Positions 52,689-61,629 of a stretch of 64,000 nt of DNA are shown in pieces. Location: NCBI RefSeq assembly GCF_000368925.1, contig NZ_KB849755.1:339639-403638 (forward strand). The letters are read 5' to 3'. This stretch comes from Acinetobacter bereziniae LMG 1003 = CIP 70.12. GTDB lineage: Bacteria > Pseudomonadota > Gammaproteobacteria > Pseudomonadales > Moraxellaceae. The notes beneath the pieces were generated by a model. The model saw only the letters and a list, made by a program, of their open reading frames with translations. It made no database searches and was not told the DNA's origin. The position numbers and the translations under genes are program-made. The number at the start of each line of letters is the position of its first letter. Position 1 is the first letter of the stretch.

Positions 52689-53507
52689 ATGTATTCATCT
52701 TTGCTCACCATGACTTTTATGCGGCATCTATTTTATTTTTGCTGTATTGCGATATGTATTTTTATATTGATTCCTTTCAGTTATGCCCAACAAATGAATA
52801 TTCAAAATACCTATTCACGATGCAGCCAAACACAGACTCAGCAATTGCTTGATCAACTTAACCTAATTTCATCACAACACAGCGATACACGTTATCCAAC
52901 ATTTGAGACCTGTATCGAGCTGGATCAAAATCTGCAATTGATCGCAGTTAGTCAACCACTTCCTCTGTCGTCTGGGTATCCAGATTACGACTTAAATCTT
53001 TACTTAATTGACAATACATCTGAAAAAATTCTAAATCACTATCATTATCCAATGACGATTACTTCAGATATCGGTCAGTATGAAAACTTACAATTTGATA
53101 TTCATCACTTTTCTACAGACTATGCCACACCCGTTATTGGTCTGGCTTTAACCTACAAGCATTTAGGCAGGATCGACAAAACAATACGTGAAATAAAGTT
53201 ATTCAAAATCAACAATCACCAACTGCAATTGGTTTTAGATAAATTTATGACGAATTACTCAGGTAGCGAAAGACCGTCTATGTGTGAAAATAATCAACAA
53301 ATCGAGACTCAAATATTACTTCACCCATTAAAACAAAACAGTCACGGTTTAGCAGATATTCAACTCACTGAAAAAACAGAGCGCATAACACTTGACGAAA
53401 AAAATTGTAGTACCCATCGTATTGTCAAAAAGCAACGTCATATCATGAAATTTGATGGTAAAGAATATCGTTTTAAACATCTTAAATTTTTAGACTTTGG
53501 AATTTAA
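52689..53507 (+). CDS. Uncharacterised secreted protein (first of a tandem pair)
   Basis: 272 residues from ATG 52689 (GGA upstream; TTG 52677 is in frame). A signal peptide of about 35 residues (FMRHLFYFCCIAICIFILIP) is followed by a mature protein with an N-terminal cysteine (YSRCSQTQTQQLLDQLN) and others (FETCIELDQ, SMCENN, NCSTH), likely disulfide-bonded in the periplasm. About a third of the residues match the following gene in the same order. No family is known. Confidence 0.65.
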   Translation: MYSSLLTMTFMRHLFYFCCIAICIFILIPFSYAQQMNIQNTYSRCSQTQTQQLLDQLNLISSQHSDTRYPTFETCIELDQNLQLIAVSQPLPLSSGYPDYDLNLYLIDNTSEKILNHYHYPMTITSDIGQYENLQFDIHHFSTDYATPVIGLALTYKHLGRIDKTIREIKLFKINNHQLQLVLDKFMTNYSGSERPSMCENNQQIETQILLHPLKQNSHGLADIQLTEKTERITLDEKNCSTHRIVKKQRHIMKFDGKEYRFKHLKFLDFGI

Positions 53508-53536
53508 TTAGATTTTGAACTTTTAGAGATGAGCCT

Positions 53537-54313
53537 ATGAAAATATTTCAGATTTCCCTTGGCATGGCATTGGTTTACATTTCAGTAAACTTATTTGCAG
53601 CTCCCTATCAACGTTGCTCAGAACAACAGCAACAACAATTGATTGAACAATTTAAATTGGTCAATCAGCGTTTTGCAAATACAGATGCTGAAACATATCA
53701 AAGCTGTATCCATTTGGACAATGCACAAAGAATTCACTTAATCGCCATTAGCCAGCCAATTGATTATAAATCTTATGATGACATGGAACATGATCTGAAT
53801 TTATATCTAATTGATTCTTCTCAGCATAAAATTCTGCAAAAGTATAAAGCACCAGAAACCTTTTACTCAGATGCCGATCATTATGATGGTGCACAACTAC
53901 ATACCACCCGTTTTTCAACATTAAAGGATATTGATGTCGTGGGTGTTGAAACCTCATCGTCGCATCAAGGTGGTTTCACTTATAGCCACAGTAATTTAAC
54001 TTTATTTAAAGTTAATCCTAAACACCCCATTAAAGAAATTGGCGGTATCAGCATGAATGAAAGCGGCTATGAACGAATTGGAAACTGTTCAGAAAACAGT
54101 AATTCAGAAGTCAGACGCATCCTTATTTTATCAAATAAGATCACACATGGCTTACAGGACATCATTTTAAAAGAAACCAAAAATCAGACCAAAACCAACT
54201 ACAAAACCTGTACTTCGGTGAAAAAACAATATAAGCAACAACAAACGCTTAAATTTAATGGTCAAGTATATAAATTTCAGCATCATAACTTTTTAAGTAT
54301 TGATCCTTTTTAA
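53537..54313 (+). CDS. Uncharacterised secreted protein (second of a tandem pair)
   Basis: 258 residues, with a signal peptide (MALVYISVNLFA) and the same cysteine pattern (YQRCSEQQQQQLIEQFKL; YQSCIHLDN; RIGNCSENS; KTCTSVKK). Shared segments with the first copy are HDLNLYLIDSSQHKIL against YDLNLYLIDNTSEKIL and the C-terminal KFNGQVYKFQHHNFL against KFDGKEYRFKHLKFL. It follows 29 bases after the first gene, so an operon made by duplication. Confidence 0.7.
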   Translation: MKIFQISLGMALVYISVNLFAAPYQRCSEQQQQQLIEQFKLVNQRFANTDAETYQSCIHLDNAQRIHLIAISQPIDYKSYDDMEHDLNLYLIDSSQHKILQKYKAPETFYSDADHYDGAQLHTTRFSTLKDIDVVGVETSSSHQGGFTYSHSNLTLFKVNPKHPIKEIGGISMNESGYERIGNCSENSNSEVRRILILSNKITHGLQDIILKETKNQTKTNYKTCTSVKKQYKQQQTLKFNGQVYKFQHHNFLSIDPF

Positions 54314-54429
54314 TTTGCGTTAAATGTTGTAATGACAATGTAGGGGTATTTTAAATTTTGTAGAATTTAAAACCTATTTGGACCAAAGTCGCAATTGTAT
54401 AGAAAAACCAATAATTCACCTTAAAATCA

Positions 54430-54458
54430 TTGGTGGAGCGTGTATTTTCCGTTATACT
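54430..54458 (+). promoter_or_regulatory. Probable sigma-70 promoter of alaS
   Basis: TTGGTG (54430-54435), a 17-base spacer and TATACT (54453-54458), with a T-rich start region. The message would start near 54465 and have a leader of about 95 bases before alaS. Confidence 0.6.
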
Positions 54459-54558
54459 TTGGCGTTTTTAAAAATTAAGCCTGTGTGCAGACTGAGCAAT
54501 AAAATTAGACTCAGTGACACACTTTTAGCCAATATGAAAATTGAGGAGTGACTTGGTT

Positions 54559-57252
54559 GTGAGTACTCGTTTTATGACTACTGCTGAAATACGTGAAGCA
54601 TTTTTGCGTTACTTTGAATCGCAAGGACATACACGTGTCGCGTCGAGCTCACTTGTACCCGCCAATGACCCTACTCTGCTGTTTACCAATGCCGGCATGA
54701 ATCAGTTTAAGGATTGTTTCCTTGGTCTAGAAAAACGCGACTATGTTCGTGCAACAACTTCACAAAAATGTGTACGTGCAGGTGGTAAGCATAACGACTT
54801 GGATAATGTGGGTTATACAGCACGTCACCACACTTTCTTTGAAATGTTAGGTAACTTTTCTTTTGGTGATTACTTTAAGCATGATGCTATTCGTTTTGCT
54901 TGGGATTTCCTAACAGGTGAAGAATGGTTAGCACTTCCAAAAGACAAACTCTATGCCACTGTTTATCATACAGATGACGAAGCTTTTGATATTTGGAACA
55001 AAGAAATCGGTCTAGATGCTAGCCGTATCATCCGTATTGGTGACAATAAAGGCGAGAAATACGCATCTGATAACTTCTGGGCGATGGGTGATACAGGTCC
55101 TTGTGGTCCTTGCTCTGAAATTTTCTTTGATCATGGCGATCATATCTGGGGTGGCTTACCTGGCACACCTGAAGAAGACGGTGACCGTTTTATCGAAATT
55201 TGGAATAACGTCTTTATGCAGTTTAACCGTACTGCTGATGGCGTCTTGCACAATCTTCCTGCGCCATCTGTCGATACAGGTATGGGCTTAGAGCGTATTT
55301 CTGCTGTTTTACAACACGTCAATTCAAACTACGAAATTGACTTGTTCCAAAACTTATTGAAATCTGCAGCTGAAATCATCGGCGTAGATATGAGCCAAGC
55401 TCAAGCTGAGGCTCAGACTCAAAATAAACCAATTGAATACCCAGCTTCGCTTAAAGTTGTTGCAGATCATGCACGTTCATGCTGTTTCTTGATTGCTGAT
55501 GGTGTAAATCCATCCAATGAAGGACGTGGTTATGTGTTGCGTCGTATTATTCGTCGTGCTGTACGCCATGGTAATAAAATGGGCGCAACAGGTACTTTCT
55601 TCTACAAAATGTTGCAACCACTCATTGATGTGATGGGTGAAGCTTATCCTGAATTGGTTGAGCGTCGCCAAGTCATTGAAAATGCTTTGATTCGTGAAGA
55701 AGAGTTGTTTGCAAAAACACTTGAACAAGGTTTGAAATTACTTGAAAGTGAATTAGCAAACCTGAAAGGTAAAATTATTCCAGGTGAGACTGTCTTTAAA
55801 CTTTACGATACTTATGGCTTCCCAACTGACTTAACTGCAGATATTGCACGTGAACGTGAACTCGAAATTGATGAAGCAGGTTTTGAAGTTGAAATGGCTG
55901 CACAGCGTCAACGTGCACGTGAAGCAGGCAAATTTGCAGTTGATTACAACAGCATTGTAAAAGTAGACAGCGAAACTCAGTTTGACGGCTATGACGCAAC
56001 TCAAGGTCAGGGACAAATTGTTGCGATCTATAAAGATGGTGTTCAAGTTGACGAAGTCGTTGAAGGTGATGAAGCATTGATCGTGCTGAACCAAACACCA
56101 TTCTATGCAGAAAGCGGTGGTCAAATTGGTGACACAGGTATCTTCAAAAATGAAACCGGTATTTTTGAAGTTCAAGATACTAAAAAATCAGGTAATGCAT
56201 TTGTTCATCAAGGTATTGTGACTGTAGGCAGTCTAAAAGCAACACAGAGCGTTGAAGCTATTGTGAAAGCTGATATCCGTGACGCGACTGCACGTAACCA
56301 CTCTGCCACTCACCTTTTACATGCTGCATTGCGTCAAATTTTAGGCGAACATGTTCAGCAAAAAGGTTCATTGGTCGCTTCTGATCTTTTGCGTTTTGAC
56401 TTTGCCAATGACCAACCTGTGAGCTTCGAACAACTGCAACAAGTTGAACGTTTAGTGAACCTTGAAGTTATTGCCAATACTGCTGTATCTACAGAACTTC
56501 TCGGCATCGAAGCAGCCAAAGATAAAGGCGCAATGATGTTGTTTGGTGAAAAGTATGGCGATGAAGTTCGTGTACTGTCTATGGGCTCACTGAAAGATGA
56601 GAAAAATTTCTCGATTGAGCTGTGTGGTGGTATCCATGTGAAACGTACAGGTGATATTGGTTTATTCAAAATCACTTCTGAAGGTGGTGTTGCTGCGGGT
56701 GTACGTCGTATTGAAGCTGTCACAGGCACGAAAGCACTGGAAGTAGTACAAAAAGTAGATGCCGATATTTTACATATCAATGATCTGCTGAAAGCCCAAA
56801 AAGACCAAACTGTTGAGAAAGTTGAAGCTGCGGTAGAAAATGCGCATCAACTGCAAAAACAAATCGAACAATTGAATCAAAAATTGGCGAACTTCCAAGC
56901 TTCTGACTTGATCAATCAAGTGACGGAAATTGCTGGTCGTCAAACACTTATTGCCACAGTTCAAGGACAAGATGCGAAGTCAGTTCGCCATCTTCATGAC
57001 AGTGTCAAATCTAAATTAGATAATGCAGTAATTGTGCTTGCAGGTGTTGAAGGCGACAAAGTGAGCCTGATCGCATCTGTAGCAAAAGATTTCACTGCAA
57101 ATCTAAAAGCAGGTGACATCATTAAGCACTTAGCAACTGAGCTTGGTGGTAAAGGTGGTGGTAAACCTGACTTAGCACAAGGTGGCGCGCCACTAAACGA
57201 GAAGTTTGAACAAGTGATGACAGATCTAACTGCATGGCTTGCTCAAAAATAA
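54559..57252 (+). CDS. alaS: Alanyl-tRNA synthetase
   Basis: 897 residues from GTG 54559, which has GAGGAG at a normal distance; the ATG at 54574 (MTTAEIREAF) is the next alternative and would give 892. Class II core (motif NAGMNQFKDCFLG, RAGGKHNDLDNVGYTARHHT), editing domain HSATHLLHAALRQ with CGGIHV for zinc, and a C-terminal oligomerisation domain (GGGKPDLAQGG). Charges tRNA-Ala in the cytosol. Followed by lysC at 63 bases. Confidence 0.95.
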   Translation: MSTRFMTTAEIREAFLRYFESQGHTRVASSSLVPANDPTLLFTNAGMNQFKDCFLGLEKRDYVRATTSQKCVRAGGKHNDLDNVGYTARHHTFFEMLGNFSFGDYFKHDAIRFAWDFLTGEEWLALPKDKLYATVYHTDDEAFDIWNKEIGLDASRIIRIGDNKGEKYASDNFWAMGDTGPCGPCSEIFFDHGDHIWGGLPGTPEEDGDRFIEIWNNVFMQFNRTADGVLHNLPAPSVDTGMGLERISAVLQHVNSNYEIDLFQNLLKSAAEIIGVDMSQAQAEAQTQNKPIEYPASLKVVADHARSCCFLIADGVNPSNEGRGYVLRRIIRRAVRHGNKMGATGTFFYKMLQPLIDVMGEAYPELVERRQVIENALIREEELFAKTLEQGLKLLESELANLKGKIIPGETVFKLYDTYGFPTDLTADIARERELEIDEAGFEVEMAAQRQRAREAGKFAVDYNSIVKVDSETQFDGYDATQGQGQIVAIYKDGVQVDEVVEGDEALIVLNQTPFYAESGGQIGDTGIFKNETGIFEVQDTKKSGNAFVHQGIVTVGSLKATQSVEAIVKADIRDATARNHSATHLLHAALRQILGEHVQQKGSLVASDLLRFDFANDQPVSFEQLQQVERLVNLEVIANTAVSTELLGIEAAKDKGAMMLFGEKYGDEVRVLSMGSLKDEKNFSIELCGGIHVKRTGDIGLFKITSEGGVAAGVRRIEAVTGTKALEVVQKVDADILHINDLLKAQKDQTVEKVEAAVENAHQLQKQIEQLNQKLANFQASDLINQVTEIAGRQTLIATVQGQDAKSVRHLHDSVKSKLDNAVIVLAGVEGDKVSLIASVAKDFTANLKAGDIIKHLATELGGKGGGKPDLAQGGAPLNEKFEQVMTDLTAWLAQK

Positions 57253-57315
57253 AACTTCACCTTTTGTGTAACTGACTCTAATGCCAATTAGAGTCATGGC
57301 TTATATGGAACAACT

Positions 57316-58596
57316 ATGGCATTAATCGTTCAAAAATATGGCGGTACTTCTATGGGTACTCCCGAGCGCATTTTAAATGTTGCTCGTCGTGTAAAGCGTT
57401 GGCATGACCACGGCCACAAGGTTGTAGTGGTTGTATCAGCAATGAGTGGTGAAACCAACCGCTTATTGGCTTTAGCGAAAGCCATTACCGAAACCCCTGA
57501 TCCTCGTGAATTAGACCAAATGGTGTCAACGGGTGAACAGGTAACGATTTCAATGTTAGCAATGGCGCTCAATTCAATTGGTGTTGAAGCTAAGTCACTT
57601 ACAGGTCGCCAAGTTGGGATTAAAACCGACAGCGCATTTACCAAAGCACGTATTGAAGCAATTGATACTGATGTTATGACCAGTCACTTAGATGCAGGTC
57701 GTGTCATTGTTGTTGCTGGCTTCCAAGGTTTTGATGCTGATGGTAATACAACAACTTTAGGTCGTGGTGGCTCAGATACATCTGGCGTTGCATTGGCTGC
57801 TGCCTTGAAAGCAGACGAGTGTCAAATTTATACTGATGTTGATGGTGTATATACCACTGACCCACGTGTTGCACCTAAAGCCAAAAAAGTTGATCGCATT
57901 TCATTTGAAGAAATGCTTGAAATGGCATCTCTTGGTTCTAAAGTTCTACAAATTCGCTCAGTTGAATTTGCAGGTAAGTACCAAGTGCCTTTACGCGTAT
58001 TATCAAGCTTTGATAATGACAATGATGGCGCATTCGACGAAGACTTTAAAAAGAATGTCGGAACACTAATCACCACTGAAGCGGAAGACAGTATGGAACA
58101 GCCAATTATTTCTGGTATCGCATTTAACCGTGACGAAGCTAAATTAACTATTTTAGGTGTACCTGATGAACCAGGTATTGCTTCAAAAATTTTATCGCCT
58201 GTTGGTGCTGCAAACGTCGAAGTGGATATGATTATCCAAAACGTTGAAGAAGACGGTACGACTGATTTCACATTTACAGTGAATCGTGGTGAACTTAAAA
58301 AAGCAAAAGCAATTTTAGAAGAAACTGCAACAGCAATTGGCGCACGTGAAGTTGCAACACGTGACGATATCGTCAAGGTTTCTATCGTTGGCGTGGGTAT
58401 GCGTTCACACGCAGGTGTTGCGAGTAAAATGTTTACAGCACTTGCAGATGAAGGGATCAATATTTTAATGATCTCAACATCTGAAATTAAAATTTCTGTG
58501 ATTATTGAAGAAAATTATTTAGAACTTGCGGTACGTTCTCTTCACACAGCGTTCGGTTTAGACCGTGAACATGGCGAATCGAGTGCGCGTGCGTAA
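57316..58596 (+). CDS. lysC: Aspartokinase
   Basis: 426 residues. Kinase domain with KYGGTSMG at the N-terminus and TTLGRGGSDTSGVAL in the middle, then two ACT domains (about 260-425; ISGIAFNRDEAKLTILGVPD and VSIVGVGMRSHAGVASKMF) that give allosteric control by lysine and threonine. First step of the aspartate family of amino acids. The alaS-lysC-csrA order is common in gammaproteobacteria. Confidence 0.95.
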   Translation: MALIVQKYGGTSMGTPERILNVARRVKRWHDHGHKVVVVVSAMSGETNRLLALAKAITETPDPRELDQMVSTGEQVTISMLAMALNSIGVEAKSLTGRQVGIKTDSAFTKARIEAIDTDVMTSHLDAGRVIVVAGFQGFDADGNTTTLGRGGSDTSGVALAAALKADECQIYTDVDGVYTTDPRVAPKAKKVDRISFEEMLEMASLGSKVLQIRSVEFAGKYQVPLRVLSSFDNDNDGAFDEDFKKNVGTLITTEAEDSMEQPIISGIAFNRDEAKLTILGVPDEPGIASKILSPVGAANVEVDMIIQNVEEDGTTDFTFTVNRGELKKAKAILEETATAIGAREVATRDDIVKVSIVGVGMRSHAGVASKMFTALADEGINILMISTSEIKISVIIEENYLELAVRSLHTAFGLDREHGESSARA

Positions 58597-58645
58597 TTTT
58601 TGATCAAATATAGCAACTTATTCGCTGTTTTGACCAAGAAAAAAT

Positions 58646-58679
58646 CAGAGCCACTATAGTGTTTTCTATAGTGGCTCTG
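58646..58679 (+). terminator. Intrinsic terminator after lysC
   Basis: Perfect 14-bp arms CAGAGCCACTATAG/CTATAGTGGCTCTG with a 6-base loop; T tract is interrupted by A but T-rich. It separates lysC from csrA. Confidence 0.85.
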
Positions 58680-58839
58680 TTATATTAGTTTTTGAGGTTT
58701 TAAAAAATTTCAACGGAGGGGTGAGAAAGTGAAAAACTTGTCACATTATTCTGTTAAAATTATCGGTGCTATTTAAAGTTGTGTTTTCTATTTTTGTAGA
58801 AATTCATCGCAGGTTTAGCGTTTAAGCAAGGAGATAAAC

Positions 58840-59091
58840 ATGCTGATTCTGACCCGCCGTGTCGGAGAAACTTTGATGATTGGGGATCAAGTCAGTGTTA
58901 CTGTGCTTGGTGTTAAAGGCAATCAAGTTCGTATTGGTGTGAATGCACCAAAAGAAGTTTCTGTACATCGCGAAGAAATTTATCAACGTATTCAACATGA
59001 ACGTGCTATGCACGAACATTTGCAACATATTGATCAAGATTATCAACCTTCTTTTGAAGATGATAATTCGCAAAACACATATAATCGTTAA
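58840..59091 (+). CDS. csrA: Carbon storage regulator
   Basis: 83 residues. The first 60 are standard CsrA (MLILTRRVGETLMIGD; GVNAPKEVSVHREEIY with the RNA-binding Arg), then an unusually long tail of about 20 acidic and polar residues (QHIDQDYQPSFEDDNSQNTY) seen in Acinetobacter and close relatives. Binds GGA-containing loops in mRNA leaders to repress translation. AAGGAG lies seven bases before the ATG. Confidence 0.97.
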   Translation: MLILTRRVGETLMIGDQVSVTVLGVKGNQVRIGVNAPKEVSVHREEIYQRIQHERAMHEHLQHIDQDYQPSFEDDNSQNTYNR

Positions 59092-59112
59092 GATTATAAA
59101 TGTTTTGAAATA

Positions 59113-59137
59113 TAAAGCGGCTTATATAGCCGCTTTA
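59113..59137 (+). terminator. Intrinsic terminator after csrA
   Basis: 10-bp arms TAAAGCGGCT/AGCCGCTTTA with a 5-base loop, 22 bases after the stop codon. Confidence 0.85.
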
Positions 59138-59171
59138 AATTTATTTGAATCACTGGTAAAAAACTTTGTGC

Positions 59172-59762
59172 TTATTCAAGACCTAAAGCTTTTTTTACGG
59201 GTGAATAACTACGTCGGTGTTGATCAATAACCCCGTGTTCTGCAATAGCATCAAAATGTGCCTTTGTAGGATAGCCTTTATGCTTTGCAAAACCAAATTG
59301 TGGATATTGCTTGTCTAAATCTACCATTTCATGATCACGGGTCACTTTTGCCAAAATACTGGCAGCACTGATTTCAGCATGTAACGCATCACCTCCTATC
59401 ACAGCGTCACAGCTCATGTTTAAGCCTTTAGGGACTTTGTTCCCATCAACCAATACATGCTCAGGAACAAGCTTTAATGCTTCTACAGCACGTCGCATTG
59501 CCAACAATGAAGCTTGTAAAATGTTAATCTCATCAATTTCTTGATGTGTTGCTTCGGCAATCGCCCAAGCAAGTGCTTTTTCTTTAATCTCAATAAACAA
59601 CTTTTCACGTTTCTTTTCAGTCAGTTTTTTTGAATCATTTAATCCTTCTATCGGATTATTTGGATCTAAAATAACAGCTGCAGCAACAACAGATCCAACC
59701 AATGGACCTCTGCCCGCTTCATCAACTCCAGCAACTAACATCGTCTTTCCTATCAAATCCAT
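59172..59762 (-). CDS. rnhB: Ribonuclease HII
   Basis: 196 residues. Cuts RNA at RNA-DNA junctions, removing misinserted ribonucleotides. The catalytic motif DEAGRGPLVG is at the N-terminus; further Asp residues occur in ILVDGNKVP-like VLVDGNKVPKG and KVTRDHEM. Single gene convergent with csrA. Confidence 0.95.
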   Translation of the reverse strand: MDLIGKTMLVAGVDEAGRGPLVGSVVAAAVILDPNNPIEGLNDSKKLTEKKREKLFIEIKEKALAWAIAEATHQEIDEINILQASLLAMRRAVEALKLVPEHVLVDGNKVPKGLNMSCDAVIGGDALHAEISAASILAKVTRDHEMVDLDKQYPQFGFAKHKGYPTKAHFDAIAEHGVIDQHRRSYSPVKKALGLE

Positions 59763-59798
59763 ACCTAAATCATTAAAGCCTTAAACAATTCTAGGCAA

Positions 59799-60179
59799 TT
59801 ATTTCATTGCTTCAGCAACACAGGCATTAATTGTTTTTGTTACTGCATTGGAAACAATCGTTGCACGCGCCTGAGGATCTAGTGCCGCTGTTGCTAAGTC
59901 TACAGCAGAGACACTTTGTGGTGCTTTTTCACTCACACAACCACAAATTTGGCTTTGAACATTGCTTTTTTGTTCAGTAGTCATCACTCGTGTTGCCACT
60001 TTCCATGCAGGTAAGTTTTCTAATTCTGTCGTGCATTTTGCATTAATCGCAATTTTCATCACTACAGCACCTAATTGCTGTGTCGTTGTCCCTGCTGCAG
60101 TAGGATCCATTGAATCCGTTGTCGCACAAGCAGTCAAAGCCAAGATCAAAGGTGCAATAAAGGCAGCAGTTTTTTTCAC
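59799..60179 (-). CDS. Uncharacterised lipoprotein (related to 61211-61561)
   Basis: 126 residues with the lipobox ALTAC, so Cys18 is lipidated. The mature domain has the pattern C-T-x-E-L (AKCTTELENLPAW), I-C-G-C-V-S (QSQICGCVSEKAP) and a final INACVAEAM, four cysteines likely as two disulfides. The same arrangement is found in the gene at 61211-61561. It is behind rnhB on the same strand, about 37 bases away. No family is named. Confidence 0.65.
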   Translation of the reverse strand: MKKTAAFIAPLILALTACATTDSMDPTAAGTTTQQLGAVVMKIAINAKCTTELENLPAWKVATRVMTTEQKSNVQSQICGCVSEKAPQSVSAVDLATAALDPQARATIVSNAVTKTINACVAEAMK

Positions 60180-60400
60180 AATTTTTCCAGTTTATCGAAT
60201 AAAGAATATATTTTGCCTAAACTTATAGTGAGATTAAACTAAAAATTCTAATAATCTTGTGCTCTGCCATTAAATGGATAATTATTTCTCATTTTCTGCA
60301 TTAAGCGTTGCAAATTTAAAACAATCCGTTGAATTTTTGGAACTGATTTCCGTAGTAAAAATCCATATCATAGGCATCAAATTAAATTGGAATATGTAAC

Positions 60401-60952
60401 ATGCAACAAAAATCACAATACTATACAAGGACGGCACAGTGGTTACATTGGGTCATGGCAATCATTTTTATCACCGCATGGGTGATTGGTTTTTATAGTG
60501 GTAATTTTTTAAGCTATGATGTCGATGGTCCATTCAAAGGCGATGTTATCACCTTGCACAAAAATATCGCTTCAGTGATTATCTTTTTGGTGATTATTCG
60601 AATTTTTTGGCGTTATACACACCCAGTGCCAGAACTCCCAGCAACCATGTCTCCTTTGATGAAAACTTTGGCTCATCTGGGACATCTCGGTCTTTATTTC
60701 ATGCTTTTGGCTTTACCGATCACAGGCTGTTTATTTAGCTGGAGTGCTGGTCATCCTGTTCCTGTATTATATCTGTTTGAGATTCCAAGACTGGTTCAAG
60801 ACAATCCTGATTTAACTGCGATTGTAAAACCACTGCATATTTATATTTCATGGGCAGCTGGGCTATTACTGGTCGGGCATATTCTTGCAGCGCTTAAACA
60901 CCATTTTATTGATAAAGATAATGTTTTAAAAAGCATGACTCGTCAGGGCTAA
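60401..60952 (+). CDS. Cytochrome b561
   Basis: 183 residues, four transmembrane helices. The heme-ligand histidines are likely in QWLHWVMA, TLHKNIAS, LGHLGLYFM and KPLHIYISWA/VGHILAALKHHF. This type carries electrons from quinol to periplasmic acceptors or may act in superoxide removal (CybB-like). Single gene with a weak T-rich end. Confidence 0.9.
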   Translation: MQQKSQYYTRTAQWLHWVMAIIFITAWVIGFYSGNFLSYDVDGPFKGDVITLHKNIASVIIFLVIIRIFWRYTHPVPELPATMSPLMKTLAHLGHLGLYFMLLALPITGCLFSWSAGHPVPVLYLFEIPRLVQDNPDLTAIVKPLHIYISWAAGLLLVGHILAALKHHFIDKDNVLKSMTRQG

Positions 60953-61210
60953 ATCTCAAAATACAATGATTTGAGATTAAAATTGTTTGCACTTAAAAGC
61001 ACATCATTCAGATGTGCTTTTTTAAAATTTATTTTGTACTTTTGAATCCTCTGAAAAGTAAAGTATCGCCTACGCAAAACAATTTAAACTCTAGAGCTAA
61101 AGCGTGGCAGTGCAAGGCTTATATCATCGAACAATATATTGATCGCTTTAATTTTATTGATCAAGAGAAATGATATTCTACTGTATGAATTTTTCAACAG
61201 ATTGACTATA
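60953..61210. other. Intergenic region containing repeat copy C
   Basis: The gap between the b561 gene and the small secreted-protein gene holds the minus-strand copy of the dispersed repeat (61082-61187). An inverted repeat with arms AAAGCACATC and GATGTGCTTT at 60995-61022 follows the b561 gene and, with its T run, is a plausible terminator. Confidence 0.6.
61082..61187 (-). repeat. Dispersed intergenic repeat, copy C (about 106 bp)
   Basis: Read on the minus strand it aligns base by base with 32521-32627, including CATACAGTAGAATAT, TGATCAATAAAAT, AATATATTGTT, TGCCACGCTTTAG and a TTTAAAT end; similarity goes on beyond it (TTGCGTA). Both copies lie in gaps between genes and are in opposite orientation. 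No gene is encoded. Confidence 0.8.
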
Positions 61211-61561
61211 TCATCTATAATTTAAAGCTTCTTTTGCACAACCTTTCAAGCTGTTCATAACCGCCTTTTGAACCAAACTGTCTTTAGCCGACTCGCTCAC
61301 GGTCGCCTTAAGCAATTCTGTAGCAGGAATATCATTTAAAGCATTATCACTGACGCAAGCACAGATTTTCTCCTGCGCTTGGTTTTGCTGGGTGCTCGAC
61401 CATAGAAAAGCCGAAGCTTGCCAAATTTTTGAAGATTTTAATTCATTGGCACATTGCAATTCTATCAAAGGCTTAAACATTTGTTGCGTCATGCTTTTAT
61501 TGGAATCCGCACAAGCAACAGTGATGGGTAAAATCAACATCAATGCGGTTAAAAGTTTCAA
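61211..61561 (-). CDS. Uncharacterised secreted protein (related to 59799-60179)
   Basis: 116 residues starting at TTG 61561, preferred because GAGGAA lies six bases upstream; the frame is open to 61594. A signal peptide (LLTALMLILPITVACA) may also be a lipobox, but T-V-A-C is a poor match. Mature pattern: LQCANELKSSKIWQASAF, KICACVSDNAL and LKGCAKEAL, the same four-Cys arrangement as 59799-60179, so the two are paralogues. No family is known. Confidence 0.65.
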   Translation of the reverse strand: MKLLTALMLILPITVACADSNKSMTQQMFKPLIELQCANELKSSKIWQASAFLWSSTQQNQAQEKICACVSDNALNDIPATELLKATVSESAKDSLVQKAVMNSLKGCAKEALNYR

Positions 61562-61579
61562 ATCATTTTCCTCATGAAA

Positions 61580-61605
61580 AAAAACAGTGCTCACACACTG
61601 TTTTT
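61580..61605 (-). terminator. Intrinsic terminator after the deaminase gene
   Basis: 10-bp arms AAAAACAGTG/CACTGTTTTT with a 6-base loop and T run on the minus strand, 25 bases past the deaminase stop codon. Confidence 0.88.
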
Positions 61606-61629
61606 AATATGGTTAGGATATACCTTGAC

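Noticed and set aside
54541..54558. TTG at 54541 as start of alaS
   Set aside because: It would overlap the GAGGAG ribosome site itself; GTG 54559 or ATG 54574 fit better.
60275..60300. GATAATTATTTCTCATT as a second Fur box ahead of the cytochrome b561 gene
   Set aside because: Only the first half matches the consensus; the second half does not.
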